Part shown: piece by piece, positions 35,308-45,189 of the stretch
Layout of the letters: each line of letters begins with the position of its first letter
Position numbering within the stretch: the first letter of the stretch is position 1
Assembly: GCA_023630585.1 (NCBI GenBank)
Contig: CM042566.1
Location: 11,601,754 to 11,665,753, forward strand
DNA: 64,000 bases
Source: Cranoglanis bouderius
Taxonomy: Eukaryota > Chordata > Actinopteri > Siluriformes > Cranoglanididae
Reading direction: 5' to 3'
The notes under the pieces: generated by a model
What the model was told of the DNA's origin: nothing
The model's database searches: none
The model's input: the letters and a program-made list of their open reading frames with translations, nothing else
Program-made: the position numbers and the translations under genes

Positions 35308-36869
35308 AGCTTTTCATGGGACAACACTGAAGAAATGACACTTTGCTACAATGTAAAATAGTGAGTGTACAGCTTGTATATCAGTGTAAATTTGCTGTCC
35401 CCTCAAAATAACTCAACACACAGCCATTAATGTCTAAACTGCTGGCAACAAAAGTGAGTACTCCCCTAAGTGAAAATGTCCAAATTGGGCCCAATTAGCC
35501 ATTTTCCCTCCCCGGTGTCATGTGAGTCGTTAGTGTTATAAGGTCTCAGGTGTGAATGAGGAGCAGGTGTGTTAAATTTGGTGTTATCGCTCTCACACTC
35601 TCTCATACTGGTCACTGGAAGTTCAACATGGCACCTCATGGCAAAGAACTCTCTGAGGATCTGAAAAAAAATAATTGATGCTCTACATAAAGATGGCCTA
35701 GGCTATAAGAAGATTGCCAACACCCTGAAACTGAGCTGCAGCATGGTGGCCAAAACCATACAGCAGTTTAACAGGACAGGATCCACTCAGAACAGGCATT
35801 GCCATGGTCGACCAAAGAAGTTGAGTGCACGTGCTCAACATCATATCCAGAGGTTGGCTTTGCAGAATAGACATACGAGTGCTGCCAGCATTGCTGTAGA
35901 GGTTGAAAGGGTGGGGGGTCAGCCTGTCAGTGCTCAGACCATACGCCGCACACTGCATCAAATTGGTCTGCATGGCTGTCGTCCCAGAAGGAAACCTCTT
36001 CTCAAGATGATGCACAAGAAAGCCCACAAACAGTTTGCTGAAGACAAGCAGACTAAGGACATGGATTACTGGAACCATGTCCTGTGGTCTGATGAGACCA
36101 AGATAAACTTATTTGGTTCAGCTGGTGTCAAGCGTGTGTGGCGGCAACCAGGTGAGGAGTACAAAGACAAGTGTGTCTTGCCTACAGTCAAACATGGTGG
36201 TGGGAGTGTCATGGTCTGGGGCTGCATGAGTGCTGCCGGCACTGGGGAGCAGTACCAACATGTACTGTGACATACTGAAGCAAAGCATGATCCCCTCCCT
36301 TCGGAAACTTGGCCGCAGGGAAGTATTACAACATGATAACGATCCCAAACACACCTCCAAGATGACCACTGCCTTGCTAAAGAAGGTGAGGGTAAAGGTG
36401 ATGGACTGGCCAAGCATGTCTCCAGATCTAAACAGTATTGAGCATCTGTGGGGCATCCTCAAATGGAAGGTGGAGGAGCGCAAGGTCTCTAACATCCACC
36501 AGCTCTGTGATGTCATCATGGAGGAGTGGAAGAGGACTCCAGTGGCAACCTGTGAAGCTCTGGTGAACTCCATGCTCAACAGGGTTAAGGCAATGCTTGA
36601 GAATAATGGTGGCCACACAAAATATTGACACTTAGGGCCCAATTTGGACATTTTCACTTAGGGGTGTACTCACGTTTGTTGCCAGCGGTTTAGACATTAA
36701 TGGCTGTGTGTTGAGTTATTTTGAGGGGACAGCAAATTTACACTGTCATACCAGCTGTACACTCACTACTTTACATTGTAGCAAAGTGTCATTTCGTCAG
36801 TGTTGTCCCACGAAAAGGTATAATAAATATTTACAAAAATGTGAGGGGTGTACTCACTTTTGTGAGATA

Positions 36870-36872
<3 letters not shown>
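35308..36872 (+). mobile_element. Tc1-type element, second family (copy d)
   Basis: Inverted repeats include tgggacaacactgaagaaat on the left and the matching complement near 36790-36830. The right end reads ttttgtgagatactgt, while the outer ~35 bases of the left end are replaced by the TA tract. Transposase 35628-36628 starts MAPHGKELSEDLKK. It then shifts in an A-run (~35670), and again at ~36250 where a segment between GTGE and NMYCD is missing. It otherwise retains WSDETKINLFG, HDNDPKHTSK and SPDLNSIEHLW. Frameshifts make it inactive. Confidence 0.85.
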
Positions 36873-36907
<35 letters not shown>

Positions 36908-36911
<4 letters not shown>

Positions 36912-37157
36912 TATCTCACAAAAGTGAGTTTCAGCTTATTTAGCAAGGCAGTGGTCGTCTTGGAGGTGTGTTTGGGGTCGTTATCATGTTGGAATACTGC
37001 CCTGTGGCCCAGTTTCTGATGGGAGGGGATCATGCTTTGCTTCAGTATGTCACAATACATGTTGGCGTTCATGGTTCCCTCAATGAACTGTAGCTCCCCA
37101 GTGCCCACAGCACTCATGCAGCCCCAGACCATGACACCTCCACCACCATGCTTGACT
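36908..37157 (-). mobile_element. Fragment of the same Tc1 family (copy e)
   Basis: Starts with the terminus cactatctcacaaaagtgag and then runs directly into transposase on the minus strand (MVWGCMSAVGTGELQFIEGT..., ...HDNDPKHTSK). It keeps the QFIEGTMNANMYCD segment that copies d and j have lost. Both sides are TA-rich. Confidence 0.8.
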
Positions 37158-37649
37158 TTGTATATATTTATATATATATATTTTATATTTTGTAAATATA
37201 AACAAATTTAGACTTTAATGCCTTCAACACACTCAAAAAAGTTGGGACAGAGGCAGAATAAGGCTGAAAAGTTCATAGAATATTCAAGTAACACCATTTT
37301 GGAGGATCAGGTTAATTGGTAACAGGGGAGGGTATCAGGATTGGGCATAAAAGGAGCATCCACTAAAAGCTCAGTCTTTGCAAGGAAGGATGGGTCCTGG
37401 CTCACCACTTTGTGCCAAAATTTGTGAGAGAATTGTCAGTCAGTTCAAAAAGAACATTGCTCAACATAAGATTGCAAAGAATTTAGGTCTTTCACCATCT
37501 ACGGTGCATAATATTGTGAAAGGATTCAGGGAATCCGGAAAAATCTCATTGCGTAAAAGCCGGAAACCACTGCTGAATGTGCTTGACCTTCGAGCCCTCA
37601 GGCAGCATTGCCTGAAAAATCATCATGCTACTGTGATAAATATAAATGA

Positions 37650-40600
37650 ACTTACAGATGATGGTATCCTGCTGTGAAGTCCTGGCATACTATTCATGCC
37701 TGGATGATGCTGCCATACTCTCTGTCTGGAATCGTCTTCAGATGGTATCCAACTTTCATCAGATGTTTCGACCCTTAACCATGACATCCTCCAGTTGGTG
37801 GGTCAGCAGTGGTGGCCAATCGACTACTCGCTTCCAGGCGTCCAGTTCGGCTCATCTCGTCTGTGCCATACCCAGCATGAAGATTTCTCTGCTACCTCTG
37901 CTAGTTGTCTTACTGCAGCTTTCCGTACTGAAGAAACCATCCCCAATGTTGTCATCAATTTCCACACTGATTGCGCTGGGAAACCTCTACATCCCACCTC
38001 GACAGGAAGAAGTAGTACTCTCCATCCCTTCTCTCTACACTCGGACATGAGTTCTGTATACTTCAGTGATTTCCTCTCGTGGGCCTCATCACAGTTTTCT
38101 TCCCACGGCACTGTTAACTCTACTGCGACAAGTGTCTTGACCTGCTTGGACCACAGTATGATGTCTGGTCTCAACGTTGTAACCACTATATCAGGAAAGA
38201 CTAGCTTCTTCTTCAAGTCCACCCTGAGTTCCCAATCACTGCCTGTGTCTAGTACGGATTGTTTCTGCCTCATACTGTTTTCTGCTGGTGTCGTGCCTTC
38301 CTTGACAAATGCAATGGTACCTGATGTTTTCTTCTTTGGTCTCTTCTTTACTCTCTCCTTTTCAACTATCTCAGCCAGCTTTCCTAAGACTCTGTCATGT
38401 CTCCATCTGTACCTTCCTTGCTTCAAAGCTACTCTGCAACCGGACAAGATGTGAGCCATGGTTCCTATCTTCCCACATAACTTGCATGCTGGATCCTGGG
38501 CAAGTCCCCAAAGATGAAGGTTCGCGGGTGATGGTAAGGTATCGTAGACTGATCGTAGTAGAAATGATACCCTAAACTGGTCCATCCTCCATAGTTCTGT
38601 CCACGTGATCTTGCGCTGTGGTAGTTCCCATCTTGTCCAGGCTCCTTGCTTTCCCAGTTCTACAGCTCGAGATTTCCCTGCTTCTTCCACCTCTCTTCTA
38701 ACCTCTTTCTGAACCATGTTTCTCTTCTCTTCCTTATCTGCTTTGTTCCACTGCTGAAAGTGTGACATCCCGATGCCCTCTCTTCCTGTGCAGGTGTTGC
38801 CAATCCTGTCCTTCAGTTCCAACATGCTTTCTGCTTGTTCTACTGCTGTAGCTGCTGACCACTTCCGTCCTGACCTTGTCTGTACTCCCGCATCTCTCAC
38901 CTTCTGGTCCTGTGAGTCACGTAGTGTCATTACTGTCCTGCATTTTGCCACCTTGAACTCCTCAATTACTGATGACAATGGTAGCTGTAGCTGTGCTGTC
39001 TTACTGTAGAGTCCAATTGATGTAAAGCTTGGTGGAACACCTAGCCATCTTCTGACAAAGCTGTTGACTGTCCTCTCAACTGCCTCTACCTGTGTCATCG
39101 CTATCTCGTAAATCAATAGCAACCACATCAACCTCGGTAAGATTCCATGTTGGTAAATCCAAGCTTTGTACTTCCCTGGTAGTGTGCTTTTGTCTACTTT
39201 CTTCAGCCATGATTTTACTGTGGGCTGTATCGACTTGACTTGGTCAGTATCCTTCAAGGTCACATCAAACCACTTCCCAAGGTACTTGATGGGATTATCC
39301 ACTATCGTTGGTATCTCTTCCTCCTGGATCTTCAATTTGAACTGTTGACTTATTCTTCCTTTTTTCAGTATCATACATCTTGACTTCTTTGGCTTGAACT
39401 TCATTCGTGCCCACTTAACTGTGTCTTCCAAGGACCTTAGGACCCATCTTACCTGGATGTGTGATGTTGTGGTGACTGTGAGGTCATCCATGAACCCTCT
39501 TAGTGGTGGTTGGTAAGCTCCAGAGTTCATTTGTGGGCCCCTTGTTTCTCTTCCTGCTGCTGTTGTCATCAAGCTCATTCCCATAACAAAGAGGATTGGT
39601 GAGATTGTGCACCCTGTCACTATTCCCTTTTCAAGATGTTGCCATGCAGTAGTGAATTCCCCAACTGTAAACCTGATCGTTATCCCTCTGAAATAGTCAT
39701 TTACTATATTCTTGACATGGTTTGGTACATGGTATATATCCATAGCAGTTCCTATCAACTTGTGCGGGACTGTTCCATATGCGTTCGCCAGGTTGAGCCA
39801 CACCACTGTTAAGTCTTTCCTGCCATCTTTAGCCTCTTTTAGAAGTTGACTAAGGATACTAGTATGCTCAAGACAGCCGGAAAATCCCTGAATTCCTGCC
39901 TTCTGGATAGATGTATTGATGTACTTGTTCCTCACCATATATGTTGATAGTCTCTTTGCTAGCACCGAGAAGAAGATCTTGCCCTCAATGTTCAATAATG
40001 ATATTGTTCTGAACTGCCCAATTGTCTTTGAATCCTTCTCTTTGGGTACAAAACATCCCTCTGCCTGCTGCCAGACTTGTGGTATCCTTCCCTTCCTCCA
40101 TATTACTCTTAGCACCCCCCATAATTTCCGTAGAAGTTTGGGGCATTTCTGGTATATCTTATATGTTACTCCGTTTGGTCCTGGTGCTGATCCTGAACGA
40201 GCCTTCTTTACAGCAGCTGTTATCTCTCTCCATGATGGTTCTTTACAATTTAATTCTTCCTCAGGTGGTTCTACTTCAAAATTTCCTTGACAAGGACCTA
40301 GCTCTTCATTCCTCTGAGGGTCTGAGTGAGTTTCTCTAAGGTACTGCTCTACTTCCTCCTTTGAACATCTCAAAGTCCCTGATTGTTCCTTCCCCAGCAG
40401 CTCTTTGGTGAATTTAAATGGGTCTTTAACAAAGTTGGCCCTCTCTTTAACTCTTTGCTTCTTTGTCTTCCTCGATCTCTCTGCTCGTCGTAGTTTTACC
40501 AACTCTGTCCTTATGTCATCTGTTAAGATGGCTATTCCCATTTTCTCTTCTTCTTGTGCTCTCTTGAACTGTTTGTTTAGCTGTTTCAACTCTGCACGAC

Positions 40601-41438
40601 ATTCCCTGATCCTGATTTCTCTCCTATTGCAACTCTTGTGCATAGCTCTTGGGGTCTTGCATTCCTCGGTGCCAAATCTTTCCTTCCCGATGCTGTAAAT
40701 GAGGTTGCCCATGGATGTTATTTTCCTCTCTGCATTGCCTTGTAAGGTTGTTTCTAGTATTACGCTGGCGTCATTATCAAAGTTGTTCCATGCTGTAGCA
40801 TCCTCCATACTGGGCCATGCTATCCTCGCTCGCCTTTCCTGTGCCGTCTGGTGTGTCTCCTGTCTGTTCTCCACACCGAGTTGTGCCGTCTGGTGTGTCT
40901 CCTGCCTGTTCTCCACTACTAGTTCTGATGTTCTGTCGAGTGATGACTCGGACACTGAGAGATTCCTAGCACTGTGGTGTAAATCCTGACTTGGATCCTC
41001 CTGCGTCTCATCGGTTGTTACCGTGTGCTGTGTCCGAATTACCCCTCCACCGCACTTAGATCTAGTTTGGTGAATCTTCAGCCCTCTGGCATTCTTGCAG
41101 ATCTTCCCACCCTGGCACTTCACCTCTACCTTTCCACCATCCAGTGTTCTTTGCACCATAATTCTCGTAGTCGTTGTTCGTTCCCTGTTTGTTACCGGTT
41201 GATCCTCTTGGTTGAGCCTCTCATCCTCCCCCCCTCTCGGGAGGCTCTGGGGGTGTTGTTCTGTATGGCGTTCTGTAGCTATGTTGGTGCCCCCTCACGG
41301 AGACTATGACAAGGGAAGCTGCCCCTTGCCACCCATCGCCAGTCTATTCCCTGCTGCCAACTGTCTCTCCAGTGTCACCAGTCTTCCCCGGTCGCCATCC
41401 AGCCTATTCCTGGAAGTCAATGGTCACCCATATGGATA
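37650..41438 (-). mobile_element. RLE-type non-LTR retrotransposon (R2/R4/HERO-like)
   Basis: Near full-length element in minus orientation, with a 3' UTR of ~170 bases (37650-37823) and a 5' UTR of ~280 bases. It interrupts the Tc1 transposase (copy f). AATGA occurs at 37645-37649 and at 41676-41680, the outer edges of the composite insertion, consistent with a 5-bp target duplication. A truncated second copy follows at 41444-41675. Confidence 0.8.
37824..41159 (-). CDS. Reverse transcriptase/endonuclease ORF, 1111 aa, uninterrupted
   Basis: Domains in order: a single zinc finger with C15, C21, H30 and C36 (CQGGKICKNARGLKIHQTRS); a basic linker (residues ~190-250); a reverse transcriptase (~320-650) including SGSAPGPNGVTY, a palm Asp-equivalent region VVWLNLANAYG, and FMDDL at 556-560, the catalytic Asp pair; a CCHC knuckle starting CKLCGKIGTMAHILSGC at 892; and a restriction-like endonuclease with PD at 998-999 and Glu at 1014 (VAVELTVPWEE). 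This order is typical of single-ORF, site-preferring non-LTR elements such as R2, R4/Dong and HERO. The motif-A position shows Asn (WLNLANAYG) where an Asp is usual, so activity is doubtful even though there is no stop. The first Met fits the zinc finger position; an earlier in-frame start was not checked. Confidence 0.85.
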   Translation of the reverse strand: MVQRTLDGGKVEVKCQGGKICKNARGLKIHQTRSKCGGGVIRTQHTVTTDETQEDPSQDLHHSARNLSVSESSLDRTSELVVENRQETHQTAQLGVENRQETHQTAQERRARIAWPSMEDATAWNNFDNDASVILETTLQGNAERKITSMGNLIYSIGKERFGTEECKTPRAMHKSCNRREIRIRECRAELKQLNKQFKRAQEEEKMGIAILTDDIRTELVKLRRAERSRKTKKQRVKERANFVKDPFKFTKELLGKEQSGTLRCSKEEVEQYLRETHSDPQRNEELGPCQGNFEVEPPEEELNCKEPSWREITAAVKKARSGSAPGPNGVTYKIYQKCPKLLRKLWGVLRVIWRKGRIPQVWQQAEGCFVPKEKDSKTIGQFRTISLLNIEGKIFFSVLAKRLSTYMVRNKYINTSIQKAGIQGFSGCLEHTSILSQLLKEAKDGRKDLTVVWLNLANAYGTVPHKLIGTAMDIYHVPNHVKNIVNDYFRGITIRFTVGEFTTAWQHLEKGIVTGCTISPILFVMGMSLMTTAAGRETRGPQMNSGAYQPPLRGFMDDLTVTTTSHIQVRWVLRSLEDTVKWARMKFKPKKSRCMILKKGRISQQFKLKIQEEEIPTIVDNPIKYLGKWFDVTLKDTDQVKSIQPTVKSWLKKVDKSTLPGKYKAWIYQHGILPRLMWLLLIYEIAMTQVEAVERTVNSFVRRWLGVPPSFTSIGLYSKTAQLQLPLSSVIEEFKVAKCRTVMTLRDSQDQKVRDAGVQTRSGRKWSAATAVEQAESMLELKDRIGNTCTGREGIGMSHFQQWNKADKEEKRNMVQKEVRREVEEAGKSRAVELGKQGAWTRWELPQRKITWTELWRMDQFRVSFLLRSVYDTLPSPANLHLWGLAQDPACKLCGKIGTMAHILSGCRVALKQGRYRWRHDRVLGKLAEIVEKERVKKRPKKKTSGTIAFVKEGTTPAENSMRQKQSVLDTGSDWELRVDLKKKLVFPDIVVTTLRPDIILWSKQVKTLVAVELTVPWEENCDEAHERKSLKYTELMSECREKGWRVLLLPVEVGCRGFPAQSVWKLMTTLGMVSSVRKAAVRQLAEVAEKSSCWVWHRRDEPNWTPGSE

Positions 41439-41443
41439 AATGA

Positions 41444-41675
41444 ACTTACAGATGATGGTATCCTGCTGTGAAGTCCTGGCATACTATTCATGCCTGGATG
41501 ATGCTGCCATACTCTCTGTCTGGAATCATCTTCAGATGGTATCCAACTTTCATCAGATGTTTCGACCCTTAACCATGACATCCTCCAGTTGGTGGGTCAG
41601 CAGTGGTGGCCAATCCACTACTCGCTTCCAGGCGTCCAGTTCGGCTCATCTCGTCTGTGCCATACCCAGCATGAA
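41444..41675 (-). mobile_element. 5'-truncated second copy of the RLE retrotransposon
   Basis: About 232 bases nearly identical to 37650-37881 (3' UTR plus the last codons, ending ...MAQTRRDEPNWTPGSE-like). Differences noted include g/a near 41527 and g/c near 41615. It is head-to-tail with the full copy and shares the aaatga junction (41438-41443). Confidence 0.8.
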
Positions 41676-42754
41676 AATGACATGGGCTCAAAAGTATTTC
41701 GGAAAACCATTGTCACTTAATGCAGTCTGTCGCTGCATCCAGAAATGCAACCCGAAACTCTATTACGCAAGGAGGAAGCCACACATCAACTCTATGCAGA
41801 AATGCCGCTGAGTTCTCTGGGCCCAAGCTCATCGCAGATGGACTGAAAGGCAGTGGAAACGTGTGCAGTGGTCAGATGAGTCCACGTTTCAGCTTGTTTT
41901 TTTGGAAAAACAGACGTCAAATTCTCCATGCCAAAGATGAAAAACACCAACCAGACTGTTATAAGTGAAAGGTGCAAAAGCCAGCATCTGTGATGGTATG
42001 GGGGTGCATCAGTGCCCATGGCATGGGTGACTTGCCTATGTGTGAAGCTACCATTGACACGGAGGTGTATATTGGGATTTTAGAGAGACATATGCTGCCA
42101 TCAAGGCAACATCTTTTCCCAGGAAGTCCATAGTTATTTCAGCAGGACAGTGCAGCAGGCCTCATTCTGCACATGTTACAACAGCGTGGCTTCGTATACA
42201 CAGAGTGCAAGTGCTTGACTGCCCTGCCAGCAGTCCCGAACTATCTCCTATGGTGCATCATGAAGAGGAGAATCAGACAGTGGCGACCAAGGACTGTTGA
42301 GCAGCTTGTCTTGTATCAAGCAAGAATGGGCAAAAATTCCACTTGCAAAACTGCAACAGTTAGTATCCTCATTTCCCAAATGATTAAAAAGTGTAATTGA
42401 AAGGAAGGGTGATGTAACACAGTGGTAAACATGCCTCTGTCCCAACTTTTTTTGAGTGTATTGAAGGCATCAAATTCTAAATTTGTTTATATTTACAAAA
42501 TACAATTAAGTTTGTCAGTGAAAACACAATATATTTTCTTTGTACTTTTGTCAGTTTCAAGAGACTTAACAAATCACAGATTTTTGTTTTTATTGCATTT
42601 CAGAAAAAAATCCCAACTTTTATGGATATGCAGTTAGTAACATTAGCATTTAAAAACTGTATTTTGTGTTTACTCAGATTGCCTTTGTTTTATGTTAGAT
42701 TTTGTTTTAATTTCTGAAACAATTTACTTTGAGATATACACAAAAACGGAAGAA

Positions 42755-42795
42755 ATCAGGATGCGAGCAAATACTTTTTCACAGCACTGTAGCTA
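42755..42795. repeat. Orphan Tc1-type terminus
   Basis: aaatactttttcacagcactgta resembles the outer end of a Tc1-type element, unlike the ends of copy f. No partner end was found nearby. Confidence 0.35.
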
Positions 42796-43240
42796 CATTG
42801 ATTTTTTTTTTTTGCTATAATACAGTGTGATACCACATGTTGTCTATCAGATGTTAATCATTAAAAGGAGAAGGAGGGGAATATGTCCGCATCCCATGAT
42901 GCACTGCAACTGATTTCCCATTGGCCCACAGTGCAGCAGTGACACCTGCAGGTGTGAAGTGATGAAAGAATAATCACTCTCTTTTTTTTACTCTTATGCT
43001 GTGTTGTCCATTTTTCCCTGTCTCTCATTTTCTCCCTTTATTTGTCCATTTCTCGCTTAGTCTCTTTCCCTTTCTCTATCTATCTATCTGTTGTGATCTA
43101 TCCAACTCTTTCTCAGTCTAAGAAGGACAAGTGCACTGTGTGATCAGGGCGCAGTGGCTCATTTCTCCCACTAATTAATATGCACAGCAAGGATGAGTTG
43201 ACAGAATCCAATCAGAGCTGCCTGCGAAAAGAGACAGCAC

Positions 43241-43287
<47 letters not shown>

Positions 43288-43736
43288 TAATAGACAACAC
43301 AAAAACAGAATATTTTTGATTCTCGTCTTGGCAAGATAAACATTAACAGGAAAAATGCCTAATGTGAATTAAATGGCATTGTTAATTACACGACATCATG
43401 CAGTTTCCACAGTGAGCACATACAACTAAAATCCTGTTGGATCCTTTAAACATTCTGTTCACTCCTGCCCTACAGTACAACCACTTTGCTGCAGTTTTAG
43501 CATAATTTAATCAAGAATTCACCAGCAATTGCTCTAGCAATCAGTACAAAATCTCAGCACTGCAGTTTTGTTTACCTAGTAACTGCAGTTTTGTTTACCT
43601 TGGAATTCTCACAAGTCCCTGGCTATTGGTAAGTCATAAGAATAGAGATTTCTTGGCAGTTCAACAGTGGTACATCTCTCTCTCTCTCTCTCTCTCTCTC
43701 AAACACACACACACACACATACACACACACACACAC

Positions 43737-43793
<57 letters not shown>

Positions 43794-44289
43794 TTAATAA
43801 TCTGAAATGTGACTCTGATAGCATGATTTATTTTTTATTTTTTGTGACCAAATCACATAAAAACAAACACATCATGGCCAAATGCTGTATTAAAACAGGG
43901 CTTTAACAAAATGTTCTATATGGACTGCCCTGTTTTGCGGTAATAAGAATGTAGCTCAGAGTTTATAAGATGTGATACAATGTTGATCTTTTTCAATATA
44001 GTAAAACCTATGGAAGGTTTGTCTGCAGTCAATGCCAAGTGTGATTGTGCAAGTGCAATTGTTCTTAGCAGTGTAAGTGTCATTTTTCTCATTTGTCATT
44101 TTGTTGTGATATTTCAATGGCTTTATCTGGTTTTCACCATGACTGTGCTTTAACAACATCCAAAATAAGACATACTGGCTATGTGCTAGCAAGTTGAATT
44201 ATTAAGCACAGTAAGCTATTAGCTGATGCTTGCTTGATGTGCATATTACCCAGTTGCCTAGCAACTATGTTCTTGACTAACTACTTGAA
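42796..44289. other. No gene recognised; several microsatellites
   Basis: Contains (CA)n at 43243-43284 and a compound (CT)n-(CA)n-(GA)n tract at 43673-43791. Other sequence is AT-rich and without coding signal. Confidence 0.6.
43673..43791. repeat. Compound CT/CA/GA microsatellite
   Basis: tctctc, then acacac, then gagaga runs in succession; the CT and GA arms are complementary and could pair. Confidence 0.9.
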
Positions 44290-44525
44290 AAATAAGTTGG
44301 TAACACTTTACAATACTAATTATACACGAACTATGCAAGAACAAATGAGTAGTTCATCATTAACAGTTATCTTACTCCTGTTCTTGCATAGTTCCTACAG
44401 TATTATCTACTAAGAACTACTAGTTAATTACCAGTAAGCAATAATTACTAAGTTTTACATTTCTCCTTCAGAACTACTAGTTAACTATGGTTCTTTAATA
44501 ATTACTAAGAACAAGAACCTGAACA
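44290..44525. repeat. Dispersed-repeat-like block
   Basis: Begins ttggtaacactttacaatac, a start common to several vertebrate non-autonomous DNA repeats. It contains repeated (g)aactactagttaa(c/t)ta(t/c) words (about 44408-44485). No coding content. Confidence 0.35.
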
Positions 44526-44629
44526 AAATTTCTATTATTTATACTGTCAGGTATTTCCCCCTCGCGTTTGCACTCAGCGCGCTTAAGCAACCGGCAGCAT
44601 GACACACTTCTGGGTTATCTCTTTGTTTA

Positions 44630-45106
44630 CAGACGTGGCCAATGAAAATGTGTGTCAAAGGAAAAGGGATCCTGCGATTACATGTGGTATCATGCGTGTG
44701 TCTTGTTTCATTTGAACAAACACTGCTTGCTATTAGATACAGTACTTCTGCCAGGACATATATTGTATACAGTATATACTCTTTTACCAACCAAAGAGTG
44801 CTGTTTCTTGCTTCTCCCAGCAGATCTGTGAACCTCTCTCAGGTTGAGCCTCTGTGAACCTCTCTCAGGTTGAGCCGATAGTTCGACGATGTTTCATGTG
44901 CTCTGCTGCTTGTTGCAAAACAATTCTGAGAGAGGTTCAAAGATCTGCTGGCCAAGTCCAAGCAGATCTTGGGCTTGAGTACAAGAAACAGCACTATTTG
45001 GCTGGAAAAAGAGTATATGCTGTATACAATATATGATACAGTGATACTGCATGAAATTGCAGGATTCCTTTTCCTTTGACGCTCATTCTTAATGGCCACA
45101 TCTGTA
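44630..45106. repeat. Foldback inverted repeat
   Basis: Left arm 44630-44870 and right arm about 44925-45106 are imperfect reverse complements: gtcaaaggaaaagg(g/a)atcctgc, catatattgtatacag and agtgctgtttcttg, and agcagatct(g/t)tgaacctctc all recur in inverted order. A 32-base segment, cctctgtgaacctctctcagg-like, is directly duplicated at the tip of the left arm. It looks like a MITE or foldback element. No target duplication was identified. Confidence 0.65.
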
Positions 45107-45189
45107 GGTCATGATCATACCATTCATTTTTAAGTCAGAAGAAACCCTTATGATATTATGGGCATGATGTGTAGCGGAATGAACAGCAG

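Larger units (their letters stand above)
37180..42625 (+). mobile_element. Tc1-like element, third family, split by a retrotransposon (copy f)
   Basis: Inverted repeats: cactcaaaaaagttgggaca on the left (about 37229-37248) and the complement gtcccaactttttttgagtg on the right (about 42438-42457), extending outward through aaatttgttta-type sequence. Transposase begins near 37389 (MGPGSPLCAKICERIV), continues SPSTVHNIVKGFRESGKIS to 37645 and resumes at 41681 as TWAQKYFGKPLSL. Later parts read WSDEST and VMVWGCISAHGMGDL, followed by broken C-terminal sequence ending near 42400. The retrotransposon insertion and several stops inactivate it. Confidence 0.8.

Noticed and set aside
36066..36657. Minus-strand ORFs over Tc1 copies d and j
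   Set aside because: Antisense shadows of the transposase coding strand; also at 59489-60132.
37795..41309. Plus-strand ORFs opposite the RLE retrotransposon
   Set aside because: Antisense shadows of the 1111-codon minus-strand ORF with no domain of their own.
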